A stretch of 64,000 bases of DNA from Sphingomonas sp. (GCF_024508665.1 NZ_JANINP010000006.1:496001-560000); one strand, 5' to 3'. Counted from the first letter of the stretch, positions 1 to 9,675 are shown. Program-made: numbers and translations. The notes: generated by a model from the letters alone, not told the origin.

Positions 1-1
1 G

Positions 2-838
2 GTGTACATCATGATCCTGCCGGGCTTCGGCATGATCAGCCAGATCATCGCGACCTTCTCCAAGAAGCCCGTGTTCGGCTATCTCGGCATGGCGTACGCG
101 ATGGTCGCGATCGGCGTGGTCGGGTTCATCGTGTGGGCGCACCACATGTTCACCACCGGCCTCAGTGTAAACACCAAGATGTACTTCACCGCCGCGACGA
201 TGGTGATCGCGGTGCCGACCGGCATCAAGATCTTCTCGTGGATCGCGACGATGTGGGGCGGCTCGATGAGCTTCAAGACCCCGATGGTCTGGGCGCTCGG
301 CTTCATCTTCATGTTCACCGTCGGCGGCGTGACCGGCGTCGTCCTCGCCAATGGCGGCGTCGACGATTACATGCAGGACACCTATTACGTGGTGGCGCAC
401 TTCCACTACGTGCTGAGCCTCGGCGCGGTGTTCTCGCTGTTCGCGGGCTTCTATTACTGGTTCCCGAAAATGTCGGGCCGGATGTACAACGAGTTCCTCG
501 GCCACCTGCACTTCTGGGTGTTCTTCATCGGCGTGAACGTGCTGTTCTTCCCGATGCACTTCCTGGGCCTGCAGGGCATGCCGCGGCGCTATCCGGACTA
601 TCCGAACGCGTTCGAGCATTTCAACACGGTGGCGACCGTCGGCTATATGATCATGGTCGCGGGCATGGTGATCTTCTTCATCAACCTGATCTGGTCGCTG
701 GTCGCGGGCAAGAAGGCGCCGAACAACCCGTGGGGCGAAGGTGCGACCACGCTCGAATGGACGCTGTCGAGCCCGCCGCCGTTCCACCAGTTCGAGACGC
801 TGCCCGTCATAGACGGGGGTGATTCCCATCATCATTGA
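2..838 (+). CDS. ctaD: cytochrome c oxidase subunit I, C-terminal half (5' cut by window)
   Basis: Catalytic subunit of the aa3-type terminal oxidase in the inner membrane; reduces O2 to water and pumps protons. The visible 278 residues begin just after the usual HPEV motif (reads [10 protein letters not shown]). Seen: WAHHMF, the two histidines that bind Cu[11 protein letters not shown] and PTGIKIFSW, the K-channel region; and VAHFHYVLS, the histidines for heme a3 and heme a. Several membrane helices are present and the cytosolic tail is histidine-rich. The full protein is normally about 550 residues, so roughly half lies before base 1. It heads the oxidase assembly genes that follow, from which it is separated by a terminator. 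Identity is very secure. Confidence 0.97.
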   Translation: MYIMILPGFGMISQIIATFSKKPVFGYLGMAYAMVAIGVVGFIVWAHHMFTTGLSVNTKMYFTAATMVIAVPTGIKIFSWIATMWGGSMSFKTPMVWALGFIFMFTVGGVTGVVLANGGVDDYMQDTYYVVAHFHYVLSLGAVFSLFAGFYYWFPKMSGRMYNEFLGHLHFWVFFIGVNVLFFPMHFLGLQGMPRRYPDYPNAFEHFNTVATVGYMIMVAGMVIFFINLIWSLVAGKKAPNNPWGEGATTLEWTLSSPPPFHQFETLPVIDGGDSHHH

Positions 839-861
839 TCGGTATTGATCCGGCAACGGAG

Positions 862-892
862 CGCCCCGGAAGTTTCCGGGGCGTTTTCGTTT
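862..892 (+). terminator. rho-independent terminator after ctaD
   Basis: A GC-rich stem (CGCCCCGGA paired with TCCGGGGCG, 4-base loop) is followed by TTTTCGTTT. It lies 24 bases after the ctaD stop and before ctaB, so it probably attenuates read-through from the structural gene into the assembly genes. Confidence 0.8.
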
Positions 893-944
893 CGGCGCAG
901 CGGCTTTGCATGTCGCCGCGAGCCGCTTATAGGCCCCTCAACCC

Positions 945-1841
945 ATGACGACCGAGACGATCGCTCTTCCCGCCGACTGGCGTGATTTCCTGGCGCTGAC
1001 CAAGCCCCGGGTGATGACGCTCGTCGTCTTTACCGGTCTGTGCGGCATGCTCGCGGCACCTGTCGCGATCCACCCGGTGATCGGCTTCACCGCCATCCTG
1101 TGCATCGCGCTCGGCGCGGGCGCGGCAGGGGCGCTCAACCAATGGTATGAAGCCGATATCGACGCCAAGATGAAGCGCACGCGCGGGCGCCCGTTGCCGG
1201 CTGGGCGGATGAGCCGCGACTCGGCACTGCACTTCGGTGTCGGGCTGGGCGTCTTCTCGGTGCTGCTGATGGGGCTCGCGACCAATCTGCTCGCGGCGGG
1301 CATTCTGACCGCATCGATCCTGTTCTACGTCTTCATTTACACGATCTGGCTCAAGCCGCGGACGCCGCAAAATATTGTCATCGGCGGCGCCGCCGGAGCC
1401 TTTCCGCCGCTGATCGGCTGGGCGGCGGCGACCGGCAGCCTCGCGCCATTGCCGCTGCTGTTGTTCGCGCTCGTGTTCCTGTGGACTCCGCCGCATTTCT
1501 GGGCGCTCGCGCTGTTCGTGAAGACCGATTACGCCAATGCCGGCATTCCGATGCTGCCCGTGGTGGCAGGCGAACGGCCGACCCGCCTCCAGATCGGGCT
1601 CTACACCATCCCGATGGCGGTGGCCGCCGTGGCACCCTGGCCACTCGGCCTGACCGGCGCGATCTACGGCTGGGTTGCGGCGGTGGCGACGGCGTGGTTC
1701 GCGCTGCTCGCCGCACAGGTTACATTCCGCACCACCGGCGCTGGCGATCGCATGCGTCCCGAAAAACGGCTGTTCGCTTATTCGGTCGCCTATCTCTTCA
1801 TCCTGTTTGGCGCGGTCGTCGTCGATCGGTGGCTGGCATGA
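945..1841 (+). CDS. ctaB: protoheme IX farnesyltransferase (heme o synthase)
   Basis: Polytopic inner-membrane prenyltransferase (UbiA superfamily) of 298 residues that adds a farnesyl group to heme b to make heme o, the precursor of heme a for the oxidase. Seen: the prenyl-diphosphate/Mg-binding segment [20 protein letters not shown] near residues 66-85 with its aspartates, and about eight hydrophobic helices. Length is typical. It sits between ctaD and ctaG in the usual alphaproteobacterial order. Its stop overlaps the next small ORF (ATGA), suggesting translational coupling. Confidence 0.95.
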   Translation: MTTETIALPADWRDFLALTKPRVMTLVVFTGLCGMLAAPVAIHPVIGFTAILCIALGAGAAGALNQWYEADIDAKMKRTRGRPLPAGRMSRDSALHFGVGLGVFSVLLMGLATNLLAAGILTASILFYVFIYTIWLKPRTPQNIVIGGAAGAFPPLIGWAAATGSLAPLPLLLFALVFLWTPPHFWALALFVKTDYANAGIPMLPVVAGERPTRLQIGLYTIPMAVAAVAPWPLGLTGAIYGWVAAVATAWFALLAAQVTFRTTGAGDRMRPEKRLFAYSVAYLFILFGAVVVDRWLA

Positions 1842-1972
1842 CCCCCGACCAACAGCGACTCGCGGCGCAGCGCCGCAATGCGCGCGCCCTCGCGCTGGTG
1901 CTGGGCATGCTGGTGATCCTGATCTTCGCGCTCGCGATCGCCAAGATCGGGCTTGGTTGGTCACACGGGTGA
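1838..1972 (+). CDS. small single-pass membrane protein of the cox cluster (CoxF-like)
   Basis: A 44-residue ORF too short for its own line in the track. It overlaps the ctaB stop by 4 bases and its stop overlaps the ctaG start (TGATG). The N-terminus is basic ([11 protein letters not shown]), followed by one hydrophobic helix of about 20 residues. Small membrane proteins at this position between ctaB and ctaG are common in alphaproteobacteria and often labelled CoxF; their function is uncertain. Tight coupling on both sides and a clean signal-anchor profile argue for a real gene. Confidence 0.75.
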   Translation: MTPDQQRLAAQRRNARALALVLGMLVILIFALAIAKIGLGWSHG

Positions 1973-2511
1973 TGGCGATGCAGCGAACGACACGGACAGC
2001 GATTTTGGCGGCGATCGGCGTATGTTGCTCGACCGGCCTCGCCTGGGCCAGCGTGCCGCTCTATCGCATATTCTGCCAGGCGACGGGCCTGAACGGCACC
2101 ACCGGACGGGCGTTGCGGGCGCCCGGTGCGGTCGACGGCAAGGTCACGGTTGCGTTCGACACCAACGTCGCGCCGGGCTTCAAATGGAATTTCAAGCCCG
2201 AGAACGAGTCGGAGACGATCGATATCGGCGCGCGCGACATGGCGTTCTTCGATGCGACCAACACGTCGAACCAGACGCTGACGGGCACGGCGACATTCAA
2301 CGTCACCCCGGCGCAGGCGGGGATATATTTCAAGAAAATCCAGTGCTTCTGCTTCACCCAGCAGACGCTCAAGCCCGGCGAGACGCAACGCATGCCGGTG
2401 ATCTTCTTCGTCGATCCGGCGATCCTCAAGGATCCGGACGCGCGCGATATCCAGACCATCACGCTCAGCTATACGTTTTACCCGGTAGATTCCGCGAAAA
2501 CGTCAAGCTAG
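1972..2511 (+). CDS. ctaG: cytochrome c oxidase assembly protein CtaG (Cox11 family)
   Basis: Periplasm-facing copper chaperone that delivers copper to the CuB site of subunit I. The 179-residue protein has one N-terminal membrane anchor followed by a beta-rich domain. Seen: VPLYRIFCQATG after the anchor and the copper-binding CFCF motif within IQCFCFTQQTLKPGE, both diagnostic of Cox11. The ATG at 1972 overlaps the previous stop; a second in-frame ATG lies two codons later. The track ORF extends upstream only because the frame stays open within ctaB. Confidence 0.95.
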   Translation: MAMQRTTRTAILAAIGVCCSTGLAWASVPLYRIFCQATGLNGTTGRALRAPGAVDGKVTVAFDTNVAPGFKWNFKPENESETIDIGARDMAFFDATNTSNQTLTGTATFNVTPAQAGIYFKKIQCFCFTQQTLKPGETQRMPVIFFVDPAILKDPDARDIQTITLSYTFYPVDSAKTSS

Positions 2512-2544
2512 AGGCCTAAACAAACCAGTCTAACGGGGACCGAC

Positions 2545-3459
2545 ATGGCCGGCGCCAAGAACCACGATTACCATATCCTGCAACCCGATCCCTGGCCGCT
2601 GATCGGTTCGATGTCCGCGCTGGCGCTGGCGTCGGGCGGCATCATGTGGATGAAAGGCGCGCATTACGGCTCGCTACTGTTCGGGTTCGGCCTGATCTGT
2701 GTGCTGTTCACGATGTTCTCGTGGTGGTCGAACGTCATCAAGGAAGCGCATCAGGGTGATCATACCCCGGTGGTGCAACTCCATCTGCGCTACGGCATGG
2801 TGCTGTTCATCGCCTCCGAAGTGATGTTCTTCGTCGGCTGGTTCTGGGCGTTCTTCGACTTCTCGCTCTTCCCCGCGCCGGTCGTGTGGGACGCTGCGAG
2901 CAAGACGGCGAGCCTCGCGACCGAGAATGTCGCCGCCGCCTCGGTCTGGCCGCCCAAGGGCATCGAGGTCATCAACGCCTTCCAGTTCCCGCTGCTCAAC
3001 ACGATCATCCTGCTGCTCTCGGGCACCACGGTGACTTGGGCGCACCATGCGCTGATCCACAATCAGCGCGGCGGCGCGATGAAGGGCCTGTGGGGCCTGA
3101 TCGGCGTCGGCGAGAACGACGGCGTCAAGAAGGGCTTGTGGCTGACGATCGTGCTCGGCGTGCTGTTCAGCTCGATCCAGGCCTACGAATATTCGGAGGC
3201 GCCGTTCCCGTTCAAGGGGCTGAATTATGGCGCGTCGTTCTTCATGGCGACCGGCTTCCACGGCTTCCACGTGCTGATCGGCACGATCTTCCTGACCATC
3301 AACCTGATCCGCGCGTACAAGGGCGACTTCACGCCGAAGCAGCATTTCGGCTTCGAGGCGGCTGCCTGGTACTGGCATTTCGTCGACGTCGTGTGGCTGT
3401 TCCTGTTCGTCACCATCTATGTCTGGGGCGGCTGGGGCGCACCCGTCCACGCCGGCTGA
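2545..3459 (+). CDS. ctaE: cytochrome c oxidase subunit III
   Basis: Structural core subunit III (304 residues, seven helices) of the aa3 oxidase. Seen: an N-terminal NHDYHILQPDPWPL, typical of bacterial subunit III; a conserved glutamate in FIASEVMFF; FQFPLLNTIILLLSG; ATGFHGFHVLIGTIFL; and the terminal WYWHFVDVVWLFLF signature. GGGGAC lies upstream of the ATG. The stop codon overlaps the DUF983 start (TGATG). Confidence 0.97.
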   Translation: MAGAKNHDYHILQPDPWPLIGSMSALALASGGIMWMKGAHYGSLLFGFGLICVLFTMFSWWSNVIKEAHQGDHTPVVQLHLRYGMVLFIASEVMFFVGWFWAFFDFSLFPAPVVWDAASKTASLATENVAAASVWPPKGIEVINAFQFPLLNTIILLLSGTTVTWAHHALIHNQRGGAMKGLWGLIGVGENDGVKKGLWLTIVLGVLFSSIQAYEYSEAPFPFKGLNYGASFFMATGFHGFHVLIGTIFLTINLIRAYKGDFTPKQHFGFEAAAWYWHFVDVVWLFLFVTIYVWGGWGAPVHAG

Positions 3460-3857
3460 TGACGGAGACGCGACCCGACGGGGGCGCTGCGCCCGCCGCG
3501 GTCGCGCCGGTTGAGGTCGCGCTGAAGGGTTTGTGTCCGCGATGCGGCAAGCCGACCCTGTTCGCCAGCTGGATACGATTCGCCGATAGCTGCCGCGCCT
3601 GCGGACTCGATTTTTCGACGTTCAACGTTGGCGACGGCCCGGCCGCGTTGCTGATCCTGGTTCTGGGTGGTGCGATCGTGGCGGCGGCAATCACACTCGA
3701 ATTGTCGGTGTCGCCGCCCTTCTGGGTCCATCTGCTCATTTGGATTCCGGTGACGGCGATCGCCGTACTGGGAGCGTTACGCGTTTCGAAGGCAGGGCTG
3801 CTCGCGCTGGAATATCGCAACAAGGCGCGCGAATATCGCAGTGAGGGCCCGCGATGA
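3459..3857 (+). CDS. DUF983 zinc-ribbon membrane protein
   Basis: A 132-residue protein with an N-terminal zinc-ribbon-like pair of CxxC motifs (CPRCGK near residue 28 and CRAC about 20 residues later), the motif FNVGDGPAA, then two hydrophobic helices and a basic tail. This matches DUF983, regularly found next to cytochrome oxidase assembly genes. The role is unknown; context suggests oxidase biogenesis. The start overlaps the ctaE stop and the stop overlaps the SURF1 start, so the genes are likely co-translated. The track ORF begins far upstream in a shadow frame of ctaE. Confidence 0.88.
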   Translation: MTETRPDGGAAPAAVAPVEVALKGLCPRCGKPTLFASWIRFADSCRACGLDFSTFNVGDGPAALLILVLGGAIVAAAITLELSVSPPFWVHLLIWIPVTAIAVLGALRVSKAGLLALEYRNKAREYRSEGPR

Positions 3858-4462
3858 AGCGCTTCCCGGTCGTCGCGACCATCCTGGTCGTGCTCGCGGC
3901 GGCGACAATGATCGGACTCGGCGTCTGGCAATTGCAGCGCCGTCAGCAGAAGCTCGCCGAGCTCGCGACCCTCGCTGCCAATCCGTCCAAACCGGTGATC
4001 GCCTTTCCCAGCCCGTCGATCGGCGACGATTTGCTCTTCCGCAAGGCCTGGGCATTCTGCCTGAAACCCGTCAGTTTCGCGCTCGATGGTGCGGGCAAGG
4101 CCGGTTTCCGCGTCATCGCGCGGTGCGCGACCGGGGCGGAAGGGCCGGGCTTCTCGGTTCAGCTGGGCACGACGCACGATCCGGAGTTCAAGCCGCGCTG
4201 GGCCGGCGGCAAGGTCAGCGGGATGATCAGTCACGCGCCGTCGGATCGACCGCTGATCGCCAGCCTGTTCGGAAAATCGGCGCCCCGGCCATTGCTCCTG
4301 GTCGCCGACACGCCGGCGGCCGGACTGACCGCCAATGAGATGCCCAGCATCGAATCGATCCCCAACAACCATCTCGCTTATGCAGTGCAATGGTTCCTGT
4401 TCGCCGGGGTCGCGGTGATCATCTATCTGCTGGCGCTGCGCCGCCGCGCGCGTAAGGGGTGA
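3854..4462 (+). CDS. SURF1 family cytochrome oxidase biogenesis protein
   Basis: Inner-membrane assembly factor linked to heme a insertion into subunit I. The 202 residues show the two-helix SURF1 layout: an N-terminal helix followed by GVWQLQRRQQK, a periplasmic domain, and a C-terminal helix preceded by NNHLAYAVQWFLFA. All are hallmark SURF1 motifs. It overlaps the DUF983 stop by 4 bases, and its own stop lies 2 bases before the chosen thrC start. Confidence 0.93.
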   Translation: MKRFPVVATILVVLAAATMIGLGVWQLQRRQQKLAELATLAANPSKPVIAFPSPSIGDDLLFRKAWAFCLKPVSFALDGAGKAGFRVIARCATGAEGPGFSVQLGTTHDPEFKPRWAGGKVSGMISHAPSDRPLIASLFGKSAPRPLLLVADTPAAGLTANEMPSIESIPNNHLAYAVQWFLFAGVAVIIYLLALRRRARKG

Positions 4463-4464
4463 AC

Positions 4465-5862
4465 ATGCACTATGTGAGTACGCGCGGGGCCGCCCCCGCG
4501 CTCGATTTTCGTGAGGTCACGCTGGCCGGGTTGGCGAATGACGGCGGGCTTTACATCCCCGAGACATGGCCGTCGCTGAGCCGCGACGAGATCGCCGGTC
4601 TCGCCGGATTGTCCTATGTCGAAACCGCGGTCCGGGTGATGGCGCCGTTCGTCGGCGACGCGTTGACCGAGGACGAACTGCGCGATTTGTGCAGCCGGGC
4701 CTATGGCCGATTCTCGCATGACGCGGTGACGCCTCTGGTCCAGCTCGACCATCACCATTGGCTGCTCGAGCTCTTCCACGGTCCGACCCTGGCGTTCAAG
4801 GACATCGCGTTGCAACTGCTCGGCTTGCTGTTCGAGCGTTTTCTCCAGGGCACCGATCAGAAGCTGACCATCGTCGGCGCGACCAGTGGGGATACCGGAT
4901 CGGCGGCGATCGACGCGGTCGCGGGTCGCACCGGGGTCGAGATCTTCATGCTTCACCCCAAGGGCCGCGTGTCCGACGTGCAGCGCCGCCAGATGACCAC
5001 CGTGCTGGCGCCCAACGTCCACAACATCGCGATCGAAGGCAGTTTCGACGACGCCCAGGCGATGGTGAAGGCGATGTTCAACGCCAATGCGGCCGGGACC
5101 GGGCCGCTTGTGCATCTGACCCTGTCGGCGGTCAATTCGATCAACTGGGCGCGGCTGATGGCGCAGGTGGTCTATTATTTCTATTCGGCCGTGCGGCTCG
5201 GCGCGCCCGAGCGCGCGATCGCCTTTTCGGTGCCGACGGGCAATTTCGGCGACGTGTTCGCGGGCTATGTCGCGGCCAGGATGGGGCTGCCGGTCGCGAA
5301 CCTGATCGTCGCGACCAATGTCAACGACATCCTCCACCGCGCTCTGTCGAGCGGCGATTATTCCGCCGCCAGCGTCGTGGCGACGCCGACCCCGTCGATG
5401 GACATCCAGGTCAGCTCGAACTTCGAACGACTGCTGTTCGACGTCGGCGGGCGCGACGGCGCGGCGATGGCGGCGCAGATGGCGGGGTTCGAGGCGTCCA
5501 AGGCGATGCGGCTGACCAACCAGCAGCGCGAGGGCGCCGCGCATCTGTTGTCGAGCGCGCGGATCGACCTCGACGACATGGCGCTGGCGATGCGCTGGGC
5601 GTACGAGCGGGCGGGGCAGGTGATCGACCCGCATACCGCGATCGCCCTCGGCGCGGCGCGGCAGGCGGGTATCGACGCGCCGATCGTCACCCTGGCGACC
5701 GCGCATCCGGCCAAGTTCGGCGACGCGGTCGAGCGCGCGACTGGCGTACGCCCGGTGCTGCCGGCGCGCGTCGGGGATTTGTTCGAGCGTGAGGAGCGCT
5801 ATGAGACGCTGCCGGCGACGTTCGAGGCGGTGACCGACTATATCGCGAAGACGGCGGCTTGA
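4465..5862 (+). CDS. thrC: threonine synthase
   Basis: PLP enzyme converting O-phospho-L-homoserine to L-threonine in the cytosol. The 465 residues contain STRG near the N-terminus, the PLP-lysine segment HGPTLAFKDIALQLLG, the substrate loop ATSGDTGSAAI, and PTGNFGDVFAGY. I chose ATG 4465 over the track's GTG 4459: AAGGGG lies at proper distance before the ATG, the GTG would sit inside that site, and the family usually begins M-x-Y-V-S-T-R-G. It may be read through from the oxidase assembly genes. Confidence 0.96.
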   Translation: MHYVSTRGAAPALDFREVTLAGLANDGGLYIPETWPSLSRDEIAGLAGLSYVETAVRVMAPFVGDALTEDELRDLCSRAYGRFSHDAVTPLVQLDHHHWLLELFHGPTLAFKDIALQLLGLLFERFLQGTDQKLTIVGATSGDTGSAAIDAVAGRTGVEIFMLHPKGRVSDVQRRQMTTVLAPNVHNIAIEGSFDDAQAMVKAMFNANAAGTGPLVHLTLSAVNSINWARLMAQVVYYFYSAVRLGAPERAIAFSVPTGNFGDVFAGYVAARMGLPVANLIVATNVNDILHRALSSGDYSAASVVATPTPSMDIQVSSNFERLLFDVGGRDGAAMAAQMAGFEASKAMRLTNQQREGAAHLLSSARIDLDDMALAMRWAYERAGQVIDPHTAIALGAARQAGIDAPIVTLATAHPAKFGDAVERATGVRPVLPARVGDLFEREERYETLPATFEAVTDYIAKTAA

Positions 5863-5870
5863 TGAACAGA

Positions 5871-5959
5871 CCCTCACCCTTCCGCGGCTGCGCCGCTCCC
5901 TCCCTCTCCCAATGGGAGAGGGAAGGGGCCCATCGCGCCAGCGATGGGAAGGGTGAGGG
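5871..5959. repeat. intergenic palindromic repeat, family A copy 1
   Basis: Begins CCCTCACCCTTCC and ends GGAAGGGTGAGGG; the centre TCCCTCTCCCAATGGGAGAGGGA is a second nested palindrome. Close copies occur at 45609-45700 and 60553-60642. It occupies nearly all of the gap between thrC and the methyltransferase gene. Confidence 0.85.
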
Positions 5960-5977
5960 TGTCTCGAGAGACATCCC

Positions 5978-6847
5978 ATGAACCTCCTCACCATGATCGG
6001 CGAGCCCTGGGCCGATTACGGCCTGGTCGACTCCGGCCACGGCCGCAAGCTCGAACGCTATGGCCGCTTCCGCTTCATCCGCCCCGAACCGCAAGCGATG
6101 TGGGCGCCGGCCAATGCCGACTGGAAGGCCGATGCCGAGTTCATTCCCGGATCGGACGAGGAAGGCGGCGGGCGCTGGCAGTATAGCGGTCAGGTGCCGC
6201 GCGACGGTTGGCCGATGAAGTGGGACGATGTCGCCTTCACCGCGCAGACCATGCCGTTTCGTCATCTCGGCTTCTTCCCCGACATGGCGCCGGTATGGAC
6301 CTGGATGCGCGAACGGCTGGCCGGGCTCGACGATGCCGAGGCACTCAACCTGTTCGGATACACCGGGGTCGGGACGCTGGCGTTGGCGTCCAGGGGCGTG
6401 AAGATGGTCCATGTCGACGCCTCGAAGAAATCGGTCGAGGGCGCGCGGGCCAATGCGCGGCTGGCGGGGTTCGACGACCGGCCGGTGCGCTGGATGGTCG
6501 ATGACGCAACCAAGTTCGCCGCGCGCGAGGTGCGGCGCGGGCGGCGGTACGACGGCATCCTGCTCGATCCGCCCAAATTCGGACGCGGGCCGGAGGGCGA
6601 GGTGTGGCGGCTGGAAGAAGGCCTGCCGGGCCTCATCCAGGACTGCCGACAATTGCTCGACCACAAGTCGCGCTTTCTGTTCCTGACCGTCTACGCCGTG
6701 CGCATGTCGGCGCTGGCGATCGGTGAACTCGTCAGCCAGGCCTTTTCCGATCTCCCGGGCAAGGTCGAGGCGGGCGAACTCGCGGTGCGCGAGGAAGCGC
6801 GCGGCCTGTTGCTTCCGACCGCGATCTGGGCGCGCTGGAGTCGATGA
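5978..6847 (+). CDS. class I SAM-dependent methyltransferase (RlmI/RlmL-like)
   Basis: A 289-residue protein with a Rossmann methyltransferase domain. Seen: the SAM-binding stretch LNLFGYTGVGTLALASRG near residues 124-141, the acidic VHVDASKKSVEGAR, and the catalytic-region motif LLDPPKFGRGP near residues 190-200, as in the RlmI/RlmK/L large-subunit rRNA methyltransferase group. No PUA domain is evident, so the target (probably an rRNA base) is inferred from the family only. It follows a palindromic repeat directly and faces the amidase gene convergently. Confidence 0.85.
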   Translation: MNLLTMIGEPWADYGLVDSGHGRKLERYGRFRFIRPEPQAMWAPANADWKADAEFIPGSDEEGGGRWQYSGQVPRDGWPMKWDDVAFTAQTMPFRHLGFFPDMAPVWTWMRERLAGLDDAEALNLFGYTGVGTLALASRGVKMVHVDASKKSVEGARANARLAGFDDRPVRWMVDDATKFAAREVRRGRRYDGILLDPPKFGRGPEGEVWRLEEGLPGLIQDCRQLLDHKSRFLFLTVYAVRMSALAIGELVSQAFSDLPGKVEAGELAVREEARGLLLPTAIWARWSR

Positions 6848-6871
6848 GCAGCCGAGGCTGGTCCGCGGCGA

Positions 6872-8272
6872 TCAGCCGCGGATCGGCGGTCGCCGTCCTG
6901 CCCAAGGCCTTGCTTGCTCCAGCTCGAAGGCCAGTTCCAGCAACGCCGCTTCACCACCGACCGGCGCGCCGAACTGGGCGCCAATCGGCAGGCCCGCCGT
7001 CGACCACGCGCCGGGCACGCTCATCGCCGGCGCGCCGACCACATTGTACGGCGTGGTATAGCCCACATAGCGGGTAAGGCGCTCGGCCATCGTCTCGACC
7101 GGTAGATCGGGGGCGAGCCAACCGATCTCGGGCGGCGGTAGCGAGAGGACGGGCGACAGGATCATATCGAATTGGCCGAGCCACGCGTCATAGACGCCGC
7201 GCAGCGAGGTGAGGTACGCGACGGCCTGGTCGACCGCCCCTTCCGGCGCTCCGGCGATGATCGCCGCCATGGCGAGGCTGAACGGTTCGACCTCGTCGGG
7301 TCCGGGGCTGTGGCCGAGCAGTCGGCCATCCTCGGCTAGCAGATTAGCGGCGCCCTGCGACCAGGTCAGCAGGAATGCGTCGGACATGCCGACGATCGCT
7401 TCTGGCCAGGCGGTTGGTTCCACGTGATGGCCGAGATCGCCGAGCAGCGCCGCCATGCCTTCGATCGCGGTCGCGACTTCGGGATCGGGCGACTGGCCGG
7501 ACACGCTGTCGAGCACCAGGCCGATGCGCAGTCGCCGCGTCGACGGCCCGGTTATCAGTCCGACCGGCGGCAGGCCCGAATCCTTGGCCTCGACCGCGGC
7601 GAGCAGAGTGGCGCTGTCGCGAACACTGCGCGAGACGCACAGCTGGACACTGAGCGGCATCGGGAAATGGCCGGGATCGGTCGCCAGGGTACGGTCGCGC
7701 GACGTCTTGAGCCCGAACAGGCCGCAGCAGGAGGCCGGGATGCGGATCGAGCCGCCGCCGTCGCTGGCATGCGCGAACGGCACGACATGGGCAGCGGTCG
7801 CGGCCGCTGCCCCGCCCGAGGAGCCGCCCGCCGATCGCGCCGGATCCCAGGGGTTGCGCGTCGGCCCGAACGCCAGCGGTTCGGTGGTCGGCAGAAAACC
7901 GTGTTCAGGCGTCGCGCTCTTGCCGATCGGGTTGAGCCCGGTCGCCAGCATGCCGTTGATCAGCGCGGCTTGCCGGGTCGCTGTTGCTGCCCCAGCTGTC
8001 GCGCGCGTGCCCATCCGCGTCGGCAGTCCGACGAAATCGTCGAGATCCTTGATCAGGTAGGGAACGCCGGCGAACGCGCCATCGCCGAGCGGGCCACGCG
8101 CCCGAGCCCTTGCACGCTCGAAATCATCGGACACCAGGAAATTGAGCTTCGGGTCGAGCGCCTCGGCGCGCGCAATCGCCGCGTCCACGACCTCGAGCAC
8201 GGACACCGCGCCCGATCGGATGGCCGCGGCCGTTTCGGTAGCATCCCAATCGGCCATCTCCGTCACGCTCAT
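6872..8272 (-). CDS. amidase (amidase signature family)
   Basis: Hydrolase of 466 residues with the Ser-cisSer-Lys amidase signature: YLIKDLDDF carries the lysine and SAGGSSGGAAAATAA is the glycine/serine-rich nucleophile region. The preferred substrate cannot be read from sequence; relatives cleave amides of 6-aminohexanoate oligomers, peptides or indoleacetamide. The ORF runs 20 codons further upstream, but the ATG at 8272 has AGGAG at good distance and the family-like start MSVTEMADWDATE. Confidence 0.9.
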   Translation of the reverse strand: MSVTEMADWDATETAAAIRSGAVSVLEVVDAAIARAEALDPKLNFLVSDDFERARARARGPLGDGAFAGVPYLIKDLDDFVGLPTRMGTRATAGAATATRQAALINGMLATGLNPIGKSATPEHGFLPTTEPLAFGPTRNPWDPARSAGGSSGGAAAATAAHVVPFAHASDGGGSIRIPASCCGLFGLKTSRDRTLATDPGHFPMPLSVQLCVSRSVRDSATLLAAVEAKDSGLPPVGLITGPSTRRLRIGLVLDSVSGQSPDPEVATAIEGMAALLGDLGHHVEPTAWPEAIVGMSDAFLLTWSQGAANLLAEDGRLLGHSPGPDEVEPFSLAMAAIIAGAPEGAVDQAVAYLTSLRGVYDAWLGQFDMILSPVLSLPPPEIGWLAPDLPVETMAERLTRYVGYTTPYNVVGAPAMSVPGAWSTAGLPIGAQFGAPVGGEAALLELAFELEQARPWAGRRPPIRG

Positions 8273-8439
8273 GCGGCTCCACTCCTGTCTATCGTTACCG
8301 CGATGTGTGGCGCGGATCAGAAGGGCAGGCAACGACCTCGCTACCCGTTTCGAGGTCGTCAGGCCGAGCTAAGATGCGGCCGGTTTTCCACCGCTCGGCG
8401 ATCATGCTATCGTCCGCCGACATTGCTGGGAGCGGCTCA

Positions 8440-9579
8440 ATGCATCGGTTTCTGAGCACCTTGACCATCCTGTTGGCGGCGACATTGGCTGTCCTCCCTC
8501 GCACCGCTTTCGCTCAGCGCGCGGGCACGCTCATCGCCGCGCAACCCGTTGGGGACGCTCCCGCCAATATGCGCGCCTGGCGGATCGAATATTGGACGAG
8601 CGGGGATCGCAACCAGCCGATTCGGGTAACCGGGATGGTCATCGCGCCCAGGAACCGCTCCACTGCCGGTCCGCGGCGCGTGATCGCCTGGACGCACGGC
8701 CTGATCGGCATCGCAAAGCGCTGCGCGCCATCGCTGGGCAACACCAATTTCACGCTGATCCCGGCGCTCGATGACGTCGTTCGCCGGGGCTATACCGTCG
8801 TGGCGCCCGATTATCCGGGGCTCGGATCCGACATGGTTCATCCCGTGCTGGTCGGCGCCAGCGAGGGCAAGTCGACGCTCGACGCCGTCCGTGCCGCGCG
8901 GAGCATCCCCGAGGCCGATGCCGGCTCGCGCTTCGCAGTTTGGGGCGAGTCACAAGGCGGCCATGCCGCGCTGTGGGCCGGGCAGCTGTGGTCGAGCTAC
9001 GCTCCCGATCTGCAACTCCTCGGGGTCGCGGCGATCGTGCCGCCGACCGACCTCCACCGCAATTTCAAGGAAGGCAGCGACGCCCGCGTGCGCGCCTTGC
9101 TGACAGCCTATACCGCGACCAGTTGGTCGCGATACTACGGTGCGCCGATGTCGACGCTGGGACCGCGCTCGGTCCAGAACGTGATGACTCGGCTGGCCGA
9201 CAATAATTGCGTCAACTTCGACGCCAAGCCGAAGCTCGGCACGATCATCGGCATCGCTATCGCCCAACGCGCGATCCGCAACCTCGACCTCGGCACCAAA
9301 CAGCCCTGGGGACGGTTGATGCGCGAAAACAGCCCATCGGCCGCTGCGATCAAGGTGCCGGCGCTGATCGCCACGGGCACCGGCGACACCATCGTCGCGC
9401 CGGCGGTAGTACGCGACTTCGCGCGCGCCGCCTGCGCCGCAGGCAAGACTGTGCGCTTCATTTCGGTGCCGGGCGGCGAGCATGGCACCGTCGCCCGTAC
9501 CGAGGCGGAGGTCACGCTCGGCTGGATCGATGCGCGCTTCGTGGGCGGGCGGGCGCCGAGCAATTGCGGGTCGTTCTGA
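8440..9579 (+). CDS. secreted lipase-like alpha/beta hydrolase
   Basis: A 379-residue exported hydrolase. The ATG at 8440 gives a clean signal peptide (MHRFLSTLTILLAATLAVLP, cleavage after AFA), so the track's upstream extension was dropped. Seen: oxyanion region WTHGLIG, nucleophile elbow GESQGGHAALW (GxSxG), an aspartate in TGTGDTIV and a histidine in GGEHGTV, a complete triad. Layout resembles the secretory lipase (LIP) family; ester substrates are likely but unidentified. Divergent from the amidase gene, with about 165 bases between. Confidence 0.87.
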   Translation: MHRFLSTLTILLAATLAVLPRTAFAQRAGTLIAAQPVGDAPANMRAWRIEYWTSGDRNQPIRVTGMVIAPRNRSTAGPRRVIAWTHGLIGIAKRCAPSLGNTNFTLIPALDDVVRRGYTVVAPDYPGLGSDMVHPVLVGASEGKSTLDAVRAARSIPEADAGSRFAVWGESQGGHAALWAGQLWSSYAPDLQLLGVAAIVPPTDLHRNFKEGSDARVRALLTAYTATSWSRYYGAPMSTLGPRSVQNVMTRLADNNCVNFDAKPKLGTIIGIAIAQRAIRNLDLGTKQPWGRLMRENSPSAAAIKVPALIATGTGDTIVAPAVVRDFARAACAAGKTVRFISVPGGEHGTVARTEAEVTLGWIDARFVGGRAPSNCGSF

Positions 9580-9675
9580 GCGCCTGTGCGTTCTCCGGCA
9601 AGCCCGGCGGCGATCTTCGCGGCGTCTCTTCGGCCGCTAGCGGCGAGGCGCATTAAAGCGGTCTAGCGGAATCGA

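Noticed and set aside
133-822. Long + strand ORF (229 aa) inside ctaD
   Set aside because: Alternate-frame shadow of the oxidase gene in high-GC DNA, Arg/His-rich translation without any fold signal.
4423-5994. 523-aa minus-strand ORF over thrC
   Set aside because: Antisense shadow of threonine synthase; Arg/Gly-rich, no ribosome site, and it runs through a repeat.
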